Source of the DNA: Xanthobacteraceae bacterium
Lineage (GTDB): Bacteria > Pseudomonadota > Alphaproteobacteria > Rhizobiales > Xanthobacteraceae
Length of the DNA: 64,000 nt
Direction: 5' to 3'
Assembly: GCA_019750915.1 (NCBI GenBank)
Contig: JAIENY010000004.1
Span: 62,001 to 126,000 of the forward strand
Below, one piece after another: positions 17,582 to 25,241 of this stretch. The position numbers were made by a program, and so were the translations under genes. Below the pieces are notes generated by a model. It did not search any database. It worked only from the letters and a program-made list of their open reading frames with translations, and was not told where the DNA came from. Within the stretch, counting starts at the first letter, position 1; every line of letters begins with the position of its first letter.

Positions 17582-17596
17582 GTTCATGATATGTTC
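17582..17596. promoter_or_regulatory. LexA (SOS) box, GTTC-N7-GTTC
   Basis: The site reads GTTCATGATATGTTC, an exact match to the alphaproteobacterial LexA operator GTTC-N7-GTTC. It lies 61 bp upstream of the imuA ATG on one side and 79 bp upstream of the radical SAM GTG on the other. One site can therefore govern both the mutasome operon and the radical SAM/UdgX operon. Confidence 0.88.
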
Positions 17597-17675
17597 TAAT
17601 ATAAAGCTAAGACGATAGGATGAGTCAACGAGACTCTTTATCTGGACTTATCACAATAAATCCAAGGGGATAGAT

Positions 17676-18908
17676 GTGGACATCCAGCGCAAACTGGCCA
17701 TTTTGGCCGACGCCGCCAAATACGATGCCTCCTGCGCCTCAAGCGGTACCGAGCAGCGCGACAGTCGCGACAAAAAAGGCATGGGATCGACTGCCCCTGG
17801 CATGGGCATCTGTCATTCCTATGCGCCAGACGGACGCTGCATTTCGCTTTTGAAAATCCTACTAACCAATGCCTGCAACTACGATTGCCTCTATTGCATC
17901 AACCGCGCGTCCTCCAACGTGACGCGCGCCCGCTTTACCGCAGAGGAAGCGGTCCGGCTGACACTCGATTTTTACCGTCGTAATTACATCGAGGGATTAT
18001 TCCTCTCGTCCGGCATCATCCGCAGCCCGAACTACACAATGGAACAAGTGGTGCGGGTGGCGAAAAGCTTGCGCGAGGACCACCACTTCCGAGGCTACAT
18101 CCATCTTAAAACTATTCCGGAAGCTGATGACGCCCTGATCGCGGAAGCCGGAAAATATGCCGATCGCCTCAGCATCAACATCGAAGTGCCGACTGAAACC
18201 AGTTTGTCTAAGCTCGCGCCGGAGAAAGATGTCCACGCCATTCGCAAGACCATGGGCCGCTTGCGGCTCAAACTCGATGAAGCCGAAGCCACCAAGCATG
18301 AACCAAAAGCACCGCGCTTTGCACCTGCCGGCCAAAGCACCCAAATGATCATCGGCGCGGACACCTCCAATGATCAGACGATCCTGGAAACCAGCGCCAA
18401 TCTTTACGGCTCCTATCAATTGAGGCGCGTATATTATTCCGCCTTCAGCCCGATCCCGGATGCAAGCCACAAGCTACCGCTACAGGCGCCGCCCCTTGTG
18501 CGGGAGCATCGTCTCTATCAGGCTGACTGGCTGATGCGTTTTTATGGTTTCGCAATCGGCGAAATCACGGATCCACTTGAAGGCGGTATGTTGCCGCTCG
18601 ATATCGATCCAAAACTGGCGTGGGCGTTACGCCACCGCGATCGATTTCCGCTCGACGTGAATAAAGCCAGCCGAGAAGAGCTTCTGCGGGTGCCGGGCTT
18701 TGGTGTGAAAGCAGCAGATCGGATTATCACATCGCGGCGCTTTGCGAACATTGGCCTGCGCGATCTCGGCCGCCTGAACGTCCCGAAACACAAGGCGCTG
18801 CCCTTCATCGTGCTTGCCGATCATCGCCCTGCTCCATCCCAGCTCGACAGCAATAGACTGTTGAACAGGTTCAGACCAAAGCCCGCTCAGCTCGGTTTCA
18901 CCTTTTGA
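17676..18908 (+). CDS. Radical SAM protein linked to UdgX (putative DNA modification/repair)
   Basis: A 410-residue protein. The radical SAM cluster motif CNYDCLYC holds C67, C71 and C74 (CxxxCxxC). The C-terminal part has a helix-hairpin-helix DNA-binding motif at about 330-365 (LDVNKASREELLRVPGFGVKAAD, abridged here by position). The family is known as the radical SAM protein encoded next to UdgX-type glycosylases, with no established reaction. GTG start at 17676 follows AAGGGGAT at good spacing. It lies 9 bp before the udgX-like gene and faces imuA across a LexA box, so a DNA-damage role is likely; the substrate is unknown. Confidence 0.88.
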   Translation: MDIQRKLAILADAAKYDASCASSGTEQRDSRDKKGMGSTAPGMGICHSYAPDGRCISLLKILLTNACNYDCLYCINRASSNVTRARFTAEEAVRLTLDFYRRNYIEGLFLSSGIIRSPNYTMEQVVRVAKSLREDHHFRGYIHLKTIPEADDALIAEAGKYADRLSINIEVPTETSLSKLAPEKDVHAIRKTMGRLRLKLDEAEATKHEPKAPRFAPAGQSTQMIIGADTSNDQTILETSANLYGSYQLRRVYYSAFSPIPDASHKLPLQAPPLVREHRLYQADWLMRFYGFAIGEITDPLEGGMLPLDIDPKLAWALRHRDRFPLDVNKASREELLRVPGFGVKAADRIITSRRFANIGLRDLGRLNVPKHKALPFIVLADHRPAPSQLDSNRLLNRFRPKPAQLGFTF

Positions 18909-18917
18909 GGAGAAAGA

Positions 18918-20369
18918 ATGAGATATGTAGCGATCGACCACGAAACTGATTTCAAGGGTTGGCGCGGCGCAGCTCGCTCGATCACGCTAAACAACATCGC
19001 ACCCGATGACGTGATCTGGACGGTCCGCACACGGGCCGCCGAGCTTTTTGAATCAACGCCGTTACCAGAGATTGACCCGCGAGACACATTTCGGGTTTCA
19101 TCATCCTTCATCGAGTTGGCGCAATCCGCAATTTTGCATCGTTCCCCAGAACGGCTGGCCCTGCTCTACAGGCTGCTTTGGCGGCTACGCAAACAGCCCG
19201 ACCTGCTTGAGGCCGCAACCGACGTTGACGTTGCCGCTGTTAACCGACTCGCCAAGGATGTCCATCGCGACGAACACAAGATGCATGCTTTCGTCCGTTT
19301 CCGCGAATACGGTATGGGAAGGGATACACGCTTTGTCGCCTGGTTCGAGCCTTCGCACTACATCGTCGAAAAAGCAGCGCCGTTTTTCGAACGGCGTTTT
19401 GCCGATATTCCGTGGTCGATTCTGACGCCGGACCTGAGTGCACATTGGGACGGGTACAAAACAGTATTCTCTCCGGGCGCCATCAAATCCGATGTACCTT
19501 CGTCCGACCCGTTGGAGGCAACCTGGCGTACTTATTATGCCAGCATATTCAATCCGGCTCGTTTGAAGGTCAAAGCGATGCGGGCCGAGATGCCTCAAAA
19601 ATATTGGCGGAACTTGCCTGAGGCATCGCTGATTGATTCCTTGGTCGACAGTGCAGCGAAACGATCGCAATCAATGATCGAAAGTACCCCTCCACTGTCT
19701 CGCGCGACCGTTCAAAGAAAGGAAATTGCGGAGGTTCATTCTGTGGCAAATCCATCAAATCCTCACGACGCTCTCTCGCAATTACGCGAGGAGGCAGCTT
19801 ACTGCCATGCCTGCCCGCTTTATAAGGACGCGACACAAACCGTTTTTGGTGAAGGTGCAGCTCATGCCTCGGTGATGTTCGTCGGCGAACAGCCGGGCGA
19901 CAAGGAAGACCTCGCAGGCAACCCATTTGTAGGCCCGGCCGGACAGATGCTCGACCGCGCCATGCAGGCGGCAGGCATCGAACGTAACAAGATCTACATC
20001 ACCAATGCGGTGAAGCATTTCAAATTTGTGCCGCGCGGGAAAATGCGTCTGCATCAGAAGCCGACCACTCCCGAGATCAAGGCTTGTCGACCCTGGTACG
20101 AGCGCGAACTGGCAGCCGTTAAACCGGCGCTTGTGGTCGCGCTGGGCGCGACGGCCGCGCAATGCGTATTCGGCAAGATTACGCAAATCGGCAAGAGTCG
20201 CGGCCGCTTGATCGATCTGGCAGAGGGCACCAAAGCGCTTGTGACCGTGCACCCGTCCTATCTGCTGCGATTGCCGGACCAGGAGGCCAAAGAGCGGGAG
20301 TATAAGAATTTTGTTCGCGACCTTCGACTGGCCTCAAGTTATATGCATAAGGCGGGGCGTGCTGCATAG
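18918..20369 (+). CDS. udgX: DUF4130-like domain fused to UdgX-type uracil-DNA enzyme
   Basis: A 483-residue two-part protein. Residues 1-250 form the domain usually found with this radical SAM partner (DUF4130 type). Residues 280-480 form a UdgX-type uracil-DNA glycosylase superfamily domain. C296 and C299 (CHAC) and C390 are candidate iron-sulfur ligands. GEQPGDKED (323-331) and GPAGQ are the active-site strings. KMRLHQKP carries H379 at the place where UdgX has the histidine that bonds covalently to the uracil-site sugar. HPSYLL (445-450) is the family C-terminal motif. AGGAGAAAGA precedes the ATG. It is likely cotranscribed with the radical SAM gene and SOS controlled. Confidence 0.9.
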   Translation: MRYVAIDHETDFKGWRGAARSITLNNIAPDDVIWTVRTRAAELFESTPLPEIDPRDTFRVSSSFIELAQSAILHRSPERLALLYRLLWRLRKQPDLLEAATDVDVAAVNRLAKDVHRDEHKMHAFVRFREYGMGRDTRFVAWFEPSHYIVEKAAPFFERRFADIPWSILTPDLSAHWDGYKTVFSPGAIKSDVPSSDPLEATWRTYYASIFNPARLKVKAMRAEMPQKYWRNLPEASLIDSLVDSAAKRSQSMIESTPPLSRATVQRKEIAEVHSVANPSNPHDALSQLREEAAYCHACPLYKDATQTVFGEGAAHASVMFVGEQPGDKEDLAGNPFVGPAGQMLDRAMQAAGIERNKIYITNAVKHFKFVPRGKMRLHQKPTTPEIKACRPWYERELAAVKPALVVALGATAAQCVFGKITQIGKSRGRLIDLAEGTKALVTVHPSYLLRLPDQEAKEREYKNFVRDLRLASSYMHKAGRAA

Positions 20370-20469
20370 CCGAAAGCATCTGCTCCCGCTTATGAGATTC
20401 CGCCTAAAGCGCTGTTGAGTTTACAGCCATTCATGGCGATGCTCATCCGGCAAGACACATGAGGTGAAT

Positions 20470-20976
20470 ATGTCCGGACACGACCATCCCCATTCGCATG
20501 ATCATGACCACGACCGCTGGAAACATGACGGCGTGCGCGTGATTCCTGGTAATCAGCTCGATCCGAATGTCCCCTCCACGCCCGGCATGGACCGCAAGGC
20601 CGCAATCAATCTCGCCCGCGCCGGTGCGCAGAAATTATGGGCCGGCACCGTGACCATCAAACCGGACGCGAAGACCGGTGCGCATCATCACGGCCATCTG
20701 GAAAGCATCATCTATGTCGTGCGTGGCAAGGCGCGGATGCGCTGGGGAGAACATCTGCAATTCACGGCCGAAGCCAATCCTGGGGACTTCATCTTCATTC
20801 CTCCCTATGTGCCACATCAGGAAATCAACGCGAGCCCTGATGAGGTATTGGAATGCGTTCTGGTGCGCAGCGACGGTCAGGCTGTCGCGATCAACCTCGA
20901 TATCGAGCCTGTAGAAAAGCCGGAAACAGTATTATGGGTCGATCCGATTCACCGTGATCCCAATGCGACAAGTTGA
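20470..20976 (+). CDS. Cupin-domain protein with His-rich N-terminus
   Basis: A 168-residue protein. The N-terminus is a His/Asp cluster (HDHPHSHDHDHD). A single cupin barrel follows, with the motif-1 histidines in GAHHHGHLES and the motif-2 region GDFIFIPPYVPHQE. These would hold one metal ion. ATG at 20470 follows GAGGTG. The substrate is unknown; small single-domain cupins may be isomerases, dioxygenases or sensors. The His cluster could bind nickel or zinc, which is an inference. It stands alone between udgX and the molybdenum hydroxylase genes. Confidence 0.8.
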   Translation: MSGHDHPHSHDHDHDRWKHDGVRVIPGNQLDPNVPSTPGMDRKAAINLARAGAQKLWAGTVTIKPDAKTGAHHHGHLESIIYVVRGKARMRWGEHLQFTAEANPGDFIFIPPYVPHQEINASPDEVLECVLVRSDGQAVAINLDIEPVEKPETVLWVDPIHRDPNATS

Positions 20977-21107
20977 TTTTTATCCAAAATTGCTTGTGAC
21001 CTTAGAACAAAAATAAATTTGCTGCCGCCTCCCCCGCAGCACGGTATAGTGCATTCGGACGAGACGTCGTCCGTTTTCTGCTCAGATCGATGGATCGGAG
21101 AGCGCAT

Positions 21108-21572
21108 ATGACAATAATGCTGACAATTAATAGCGAACAGAAATCCGTTGACGCTCCGGATGACATGCCGCTGCTGTGGGTTCTTCGCGACCTGCTTGGA
21201 ATGACCGGCACGAAATTCGGCTGCGGTATCGCACAATGCGGCGCCTGCACCGTACATGTCGATGGCAAGCCATTGCGATCCTGCGTTCTGCCTGTCGGCT
21301 CCATCGCGGGCCGGCCCATCACCACCATCGAAGGAATCGGAGCGACGCCTGTCGGCGCCAAGGTGCAAAAGGCGTGGCTCGAATCCGAAGTCGTCCAGTG
21401 CGGATATTGCCAGTCCGGTCAGATCATGTCCGCCGCCGCGCTTCTGGCCGCAACGCCTCGCCCCGATGATTCGGATATCGACGCAGCCATGTCGGGCAAC
21501 ATCTGCCGCTGCGGCACGTATGTGCGCATCCGTGAAGCCATCAAGCAAGCGGCCTCGGAACGCCAGTCGTAG
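21108..21572 (+). CDS. Molybdenum hydroxylase 2Fe-2S subunit (isoquinoline 1-oxidoreductase alpha type)
   Basis: A 154-residue protein with both iron-sulfur clusters of the family. A plant-type ferredoxin site uses C39, C44, C47 and C59. The helical-domain site uses C98, C101, C133 and C135 (CGYC and CRCG). It passes electrons from the molybdenum site to the downstream cytochrome. ATG at 21108 follows GGAGAG. The start codon of the large subunit lies 9 bp after its stop. Substrate specificity is set by the large subunit and cannot be told here; quinoline-, aldehyde- and nicotinate-type substrates are all known in the family. Confidence 0.9.
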   Translation: MTIMLTINSEQKSVDAPDDMPLLWVLRDLLGMTGTKFGCGIAQCGACTVHVDGKPLRSCVLPVGSIAGRPITTIEGIGATPVGAKVQKAWLESEVVQCGYCQSGQIMSAAALLAATPRPDDSDIDAAMSGNICRCGTYVRIREAIKQAASERQS

Positions 21573-21581
21573 GAGATCTCC

Positions 21582-23774
21582 ATGCGTGTAGCAGATGACA
21601 TCCTTGGCAGGCCGTCGCGCCGCGAGGTGCTGACCGGCGCATTGGCGGGCGGGTTCGTGTTCGCCTTCCATCTGCCGGTGCAAGCCGCCAACGGTCCTGC
21701 TCCGAACGAACCCATTCAGCCGCCTGATTCAACGCAAGGCAAATTAGCGCCGAATGCCTTCATCCGCATCGATCCGGCCGGCAAAACAACCTTCGTGATG
21801 CCACAGGTCGAGATGGGTCAGGGTGTTTACACATCACTGGCGATGATTTTGGCCGAAGAACTCGATGCTGATTTTTCAGGGCTGGAACTGGAGCACGCTC
21901 CCCCCAGCGACAAGCTTTACGGAAACCCCCTTTTCGGCATTCAGGCTACAGGCAATTCGAACTCCATTCGTGCGTTCTGGAAACCGCTGCGCCTCGCGGC
22001 TGCAGCTTCACGCGCCATGCTGGTGCAGGCAGCGGCTGAACAATGGCAGGTCGATCCGGCAAGCTGTACGGCTGCCAACAGTGTGGTTTCTCACAAGGAC
22101 AGCGGCCGCTCGCTAACCTACGGCGCGCTGGCGGACGCCGCACAACATCGGACACCACCTAAAGACGTTCCACTCAAGGATCCAAAGGACTTTACACTGA
22201 TCGGCAAGCCGCTGAAGCGGCTCGACACACCCGAAAAGACGAACGGCAAGGTTGTTTACGGCATCGACGCTATCTTGCCGAACATGAAATTCGCGACGGT
22301 TAAGGCGTCGCCGGTGATCGGCGGCAAGGTTGCCACCGTCGACGACAGCGAAGCGAAGAAAATTCCGGGTGTGCACAAAGTCCTTGTACTCGACGACATG
22401 GTGGCGGTGGTCGGCGACAACACCTGGGCTGCCCTGCAAGGCATTGCCGCGCTGAACATCGTTTGGACTGACGGCCCTAATGCCCGTGTGAATACAGACG
22501 AAATCTGGAAAGCCCTGCGCGCGGTAAGCGAAAAGGACGGCGCTGTCGCAAAATCGACCGGTGACGTTGAAAAGGCTTTATCGTCAGGGGAACGGATCGA
22601 CGCGGCCTATGAACTCCCCTTCCTCGCGCACGCCACCATGGAGCCGATGAATTGCACGGCGCATGTCACCTCCGACGGCTGCGAATTGTGGCTCGGCACC
22701 CAGATCATGTCCCGGGTGCAGTCAGAGGTCGCAAAAGTACTCGGTCTGCCTGTCGAAAAAGTCACCGTGAACAACCACTACATTGGCGGCGGCTTCGGCC
22801 GCAGGCTCGAGCCGGATATGGCAATCTCAGCCGCGCGCGTAGCACAACACGTCGATGGGCCAGTGAAAGTGACCTGGAGCCGGGAGGAGGACGTACAGCA
22901 CGATGTCTACCGCCCGGTTTATCGCGACGTCATTTCAGCAACACTCGCGGACGGCAAGGTCGCGGCTTGGAAATATCGCGTCGCCGGATCGTCGGTGATG
23001 GCCCGCTGGTTTCCTCCCGGATTTCAGAAAGGCGTCGATATCGACGGTGTCGATAGTGCCGTCGATATGCCCTACGACGTTCCCAACTTCCATGTTGAAT
23101 TCGCCCGTGCCGAGCCGCCTGGTGTGCCGACCGGCTTTTGGCGCGGAGTTGGACCAAACAACAATGTGTTCGCTATCGAATGTTTCATGGACGAACTGGC
23201 GCGCAAGGCAGGCAAGGACCCTGTTGCTTTCCGCCGAGCGATGCTCGGGAAAAACCCGCGCATGCAGGCGGTGCTGGATCTTGTGGCCGAGAAATCAAAC
23301 TGGGGTCAACCTTTGCCGTCACGTGTTGGGCGCGGCGTCAGCCTGCAGCCAACCTTCGAAACATCCATCGCGACGGTCGTGGAGGCTGAAGTCGACGACG
23401 TCGGCGGTGTCCATCTTCGCCGTGTCACCGCGGCGGTGGACACCGGGATCGCTGTCAATCCCGATACAATCATCGCGCAGTTACAGGGCGGGCTGATCTT
23501 CGGCCTCACGGCCGCACTCTATGGCGAAATCACCATCGACAAGGGACGGGTTCAACAGTCCAACTTCAACGACTATCGGATGTTGCGTATTGATCAGACC
23601 CCGCCGATCGACGTTCACATCGTCAAAAGTGGCGAAGCACCCGGCGGCATTGGAGAGACCGGCGTCATCGGAGGGCCGCCTGCCCTCCGCAACGCAATCT
23701 ACGCTGCCACCGGCGTTCCGCTGCGCAGGCTTCCGATCGAGCGGTCACTGATTGCCATTGGGAAAAAGACATGA
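21582..23774 (+). CDS. Molybdenum hydroxylase large subunit (isoquinoline 1-oxidoreductase beta type)
   Basis: A 730-residue molybdopterin-binding subunit of the xanthine oxidase superfamily. The N-terminus has a twin-arginine signal (SRREVLTGALAGG), so the enzyme is periplasmic. The cofactor-binding strings GGGFGRR (about 405), GFWRGVGPN and GIGETG (near the C-terminus, the place of the catalytic Glu in the family) are present. It overlaps the following cytochrome gene by 4 bp (ATGA), so the three genes form one electron-transfer unit: Mo site, 2Fe-2S subunit, cytochrome c. Confidence 0.9.
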   Translation: MRVADDILGRPSRREVLTGALAGGFVFAFHLPVQAANGPAPNEPIQPPDSTQGKLAPNAFIRIDPAGKTTFVMPQVEMGQGVYTSLAMILAEELDADFSGLELEHAPPSDKLYGNPLFGIQATGNSNSIRAFWKPLRLAAAASRAMLVQAAAEQWQVDPASCTAANSVVSHKDSGRSLTYGALADAAQHRTPPKDVPLKDPKDFTLIGKPLKRLDTPEKTNGKVVYGIDAILPNMKFATVKASPVIGGKVATVDDSEAKKIPGVHKVLVLDDMVAVVGDNTWAALQGIAALNIVWTDGPNARVNTDEIWKALRAVSEKDGAVAKSTGDVEKALSSGERIDAAYELPFLAHATMEPMNCTAHVTSDGCELWLGTQIMSRVQSEVAKVLGLPVEKVTVNNHYIGGGFGRRLEPDMAISAARVAQHVDGPVKVTWSREEDVQHDVYRPVYRDVISATLADGKVAAWKYRVAGSSVMARWFPPGFQKGVDIDGVDSAVDMPYDVPNFHVEFARAEPPGVPTGFWRGVGPNNNVFAIECFMDELARKAGKDPVAFRRAMLGKNPRMQAVLDLVAEKSNWGQPLPSRVGRGVSLQPTFETSIATVVEAEVDDVGGVHLRRVTAAVDTGIAVNPDTIIAQLQGGLIFGLTAALYGEITIDKGRVQQSNFNDYRMLRIDQTPPIDVHIVKSGEAPGGIGETGVIGGPPALRNAIYAATGVPLRRLPIERSLIAIGKKT

Positions 23775-25117
23775 ACCCTGGCGCGCGACGTATTCTTTTC
23801 AGTCTCGCCTTGATCGCGGTCGTGGTGATCGTAGCAGCAATCTTTGTCATTCGCGGCTCCGGTCCGCTGGCTTTCGCCAGCGGTCCACAGGTCACGCTGG
23901 CCGTTTACAACGGTCCCGATCCCACGGGCGTACCAGCCAGACTGAAAGACGCCAGCGCGGTCAAACGCGGCGAATATCTTGCAAAGGCGGCGGACTGCAT
24001 GGTCTGTCATACCTCGCAGGGCGGCAAGGAATACGCCGGCGGCTTTCCGTTCAAACTGCCGTTCGGCACGCTGTATTCAACCAACATCACGCCCGACAAG
24101 GAAACCGGCATCGGCAATTATAGCGATCAGGACTTCCTGAACGCGATGCATCGCGGAATTCGCCGCGACGGACAGCGTCTCTACCCCGCGATGCCGTTCA
24201 CCTCATACACCTATATGACCGATGCCGACGCATTGGCGATCAAGGCCTATCTGTTCAGTCTCCGGCCAGTTCGTGCGGAAATCCCAAAGAACACTTTGTC
24301 CTTCCCGTTCAATCAGCGCTGGGGCATGGCGTTCTGGTCCGCTCTGTTCAACGCCGACAGCCGTTTCATGCCGAACACGGCGCAGACCCCGGAATGGAAC
24401 AGAGGTGCCTATCTTGCCGAAGCTCTGGCGCATTGCGGCGATTGCCACACGCCGCGTAACGCGGCCTTCGCACTGGACAACGCCAAGAAATTCGGAGGCG
24501 CGCTGACCGCAGGCTGGCGTGCCTACAACATCTCCTCGGACACGACGACCGGTGTGGGCTCGTGGACGAACGACGCCTTGTTCTCCTATCTGTCCACAGG
24601 ACACGCCACCGGACACGGCACCGCCTCCGGCCCAATGGGTGAAGCGGTAAACCACAGCTTTTCCAAGATGGCGCCGGAGGATCTCCACGCGCTGGTGGCC
24701 TATCTGCGGACCGTGCCACCGGTCACCTCAAGCGACCCGGCAACGCTTGCGCCACCGGCTCCTGCCTCGCACAAGGACGGCAACGGTGCTCAGGACGCTC
24801 TAGGCAAAATGGTGTTCGAAGGCTCTTGTGTCAGCTGTCATGGCTGGAGCGGTGAAAGCGGGCTCTCACCAGTCGCGACTTTGACGGGCGCGCGATCGGT
24901 GAACGATCCGACCGCCGTCAACGTCGTTCAGGTCGTGCTGACAGGGACACAGCGCTACACGCCGAGCAGCAAACTCTCGATGCCAGCGTTCGGCGGTTCG
25001 CATACCGATGCCGAGATTGCCGCGGTGGCAAACTACGTCACCGCCCGCTTCGGAAGCAAGGCGTCCCAGATCACGGCGAAGGACGTCGCGGAGTTGCGAA
25101 AGCAGACCGAACAGTAA
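23771..25117 (+). CDS. Triheme membrane-anchored cytochrome c, Mo-hydroxylase electron acceptor
   Basis: A 448-residue protein with an N-terminal signal anchor (about residues 8-28) and three c-type heme motifs: CMVCH at 76-80, CGDCH at 222-226 and CVSCH at 353-357. The layout is that of the cytochrome subunit of periplasmic alcohol/aldehyde dehydrogenases and of IorAB-like Mo enzymes. It would carry electrons to the quinone pool or to a terminal oxidase. Overlap with the large-subunit gene supports one complex. Confidence 0.9.
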   Translation: MNPGARRILFSLALIAVVVIVAAIFVIRGSGPLAFASGPQVTLAVYNGPDPTGVPARLKDASAVKRGEYLAKAADCMVCHTSQGGKEYAGGFPFKLPFGTLYSTNITPDKETGIGNYSDQDFLNAMHRGIRRDGQRLYPAMPFTSYTYMTDADALAIKAYLFSLRPVRAEIPKNTLSFPFNQRWGMAFWSALFNADSRFMPNTAQTPEWNRGAYLAEALAHCGDCHTPRNAAFALDNAKKFGGALTAGWRAYNISSDTTTGVGSWTNDALFSYLSTGHATGHGTASGPMGEAVNHSFSKMAPEDLHALVAYLRTVPPVTSSDPATLAPPAPASHKDGNGAQDALGKMVFEGSCVSCHGWSGESGLSPVATLTGARSVNDPTAVNVVQVVLTGTQRYTPSSKLSMPAFGGSHTDAEIAAVANYVTARFGSKASQITAKDVAELRKQTEQ

Positions 25118-25125
25118 CGCGCGAT

Positions 25126-25153
25126 ATCGAGCGGACACGTCCCTCCGCTCGAT
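25126..25153. terminator. Hairpin between convergent cytochrome and GGDEF-EAL genes
   Basis: A perfect 10-bp stem ATCGAGCGGA / TCCGCTCGAT with an 8-base loop lies 8 bp after the cytochrome stop. No T-run follows on either side. It is probably a transcript end shared by two convergent units, or an mRNA-stabilising hairpin. Confidence 0.45.
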
Positions 25154-25241
25154 ACGCAGCAAGTTCACAAAGCGCGGGGATAAATCCCAGCCTCAGTCTG
25201 GGGACAACGAGAAGCTCCAACGACGGCGTCAAGGCCGGGGC

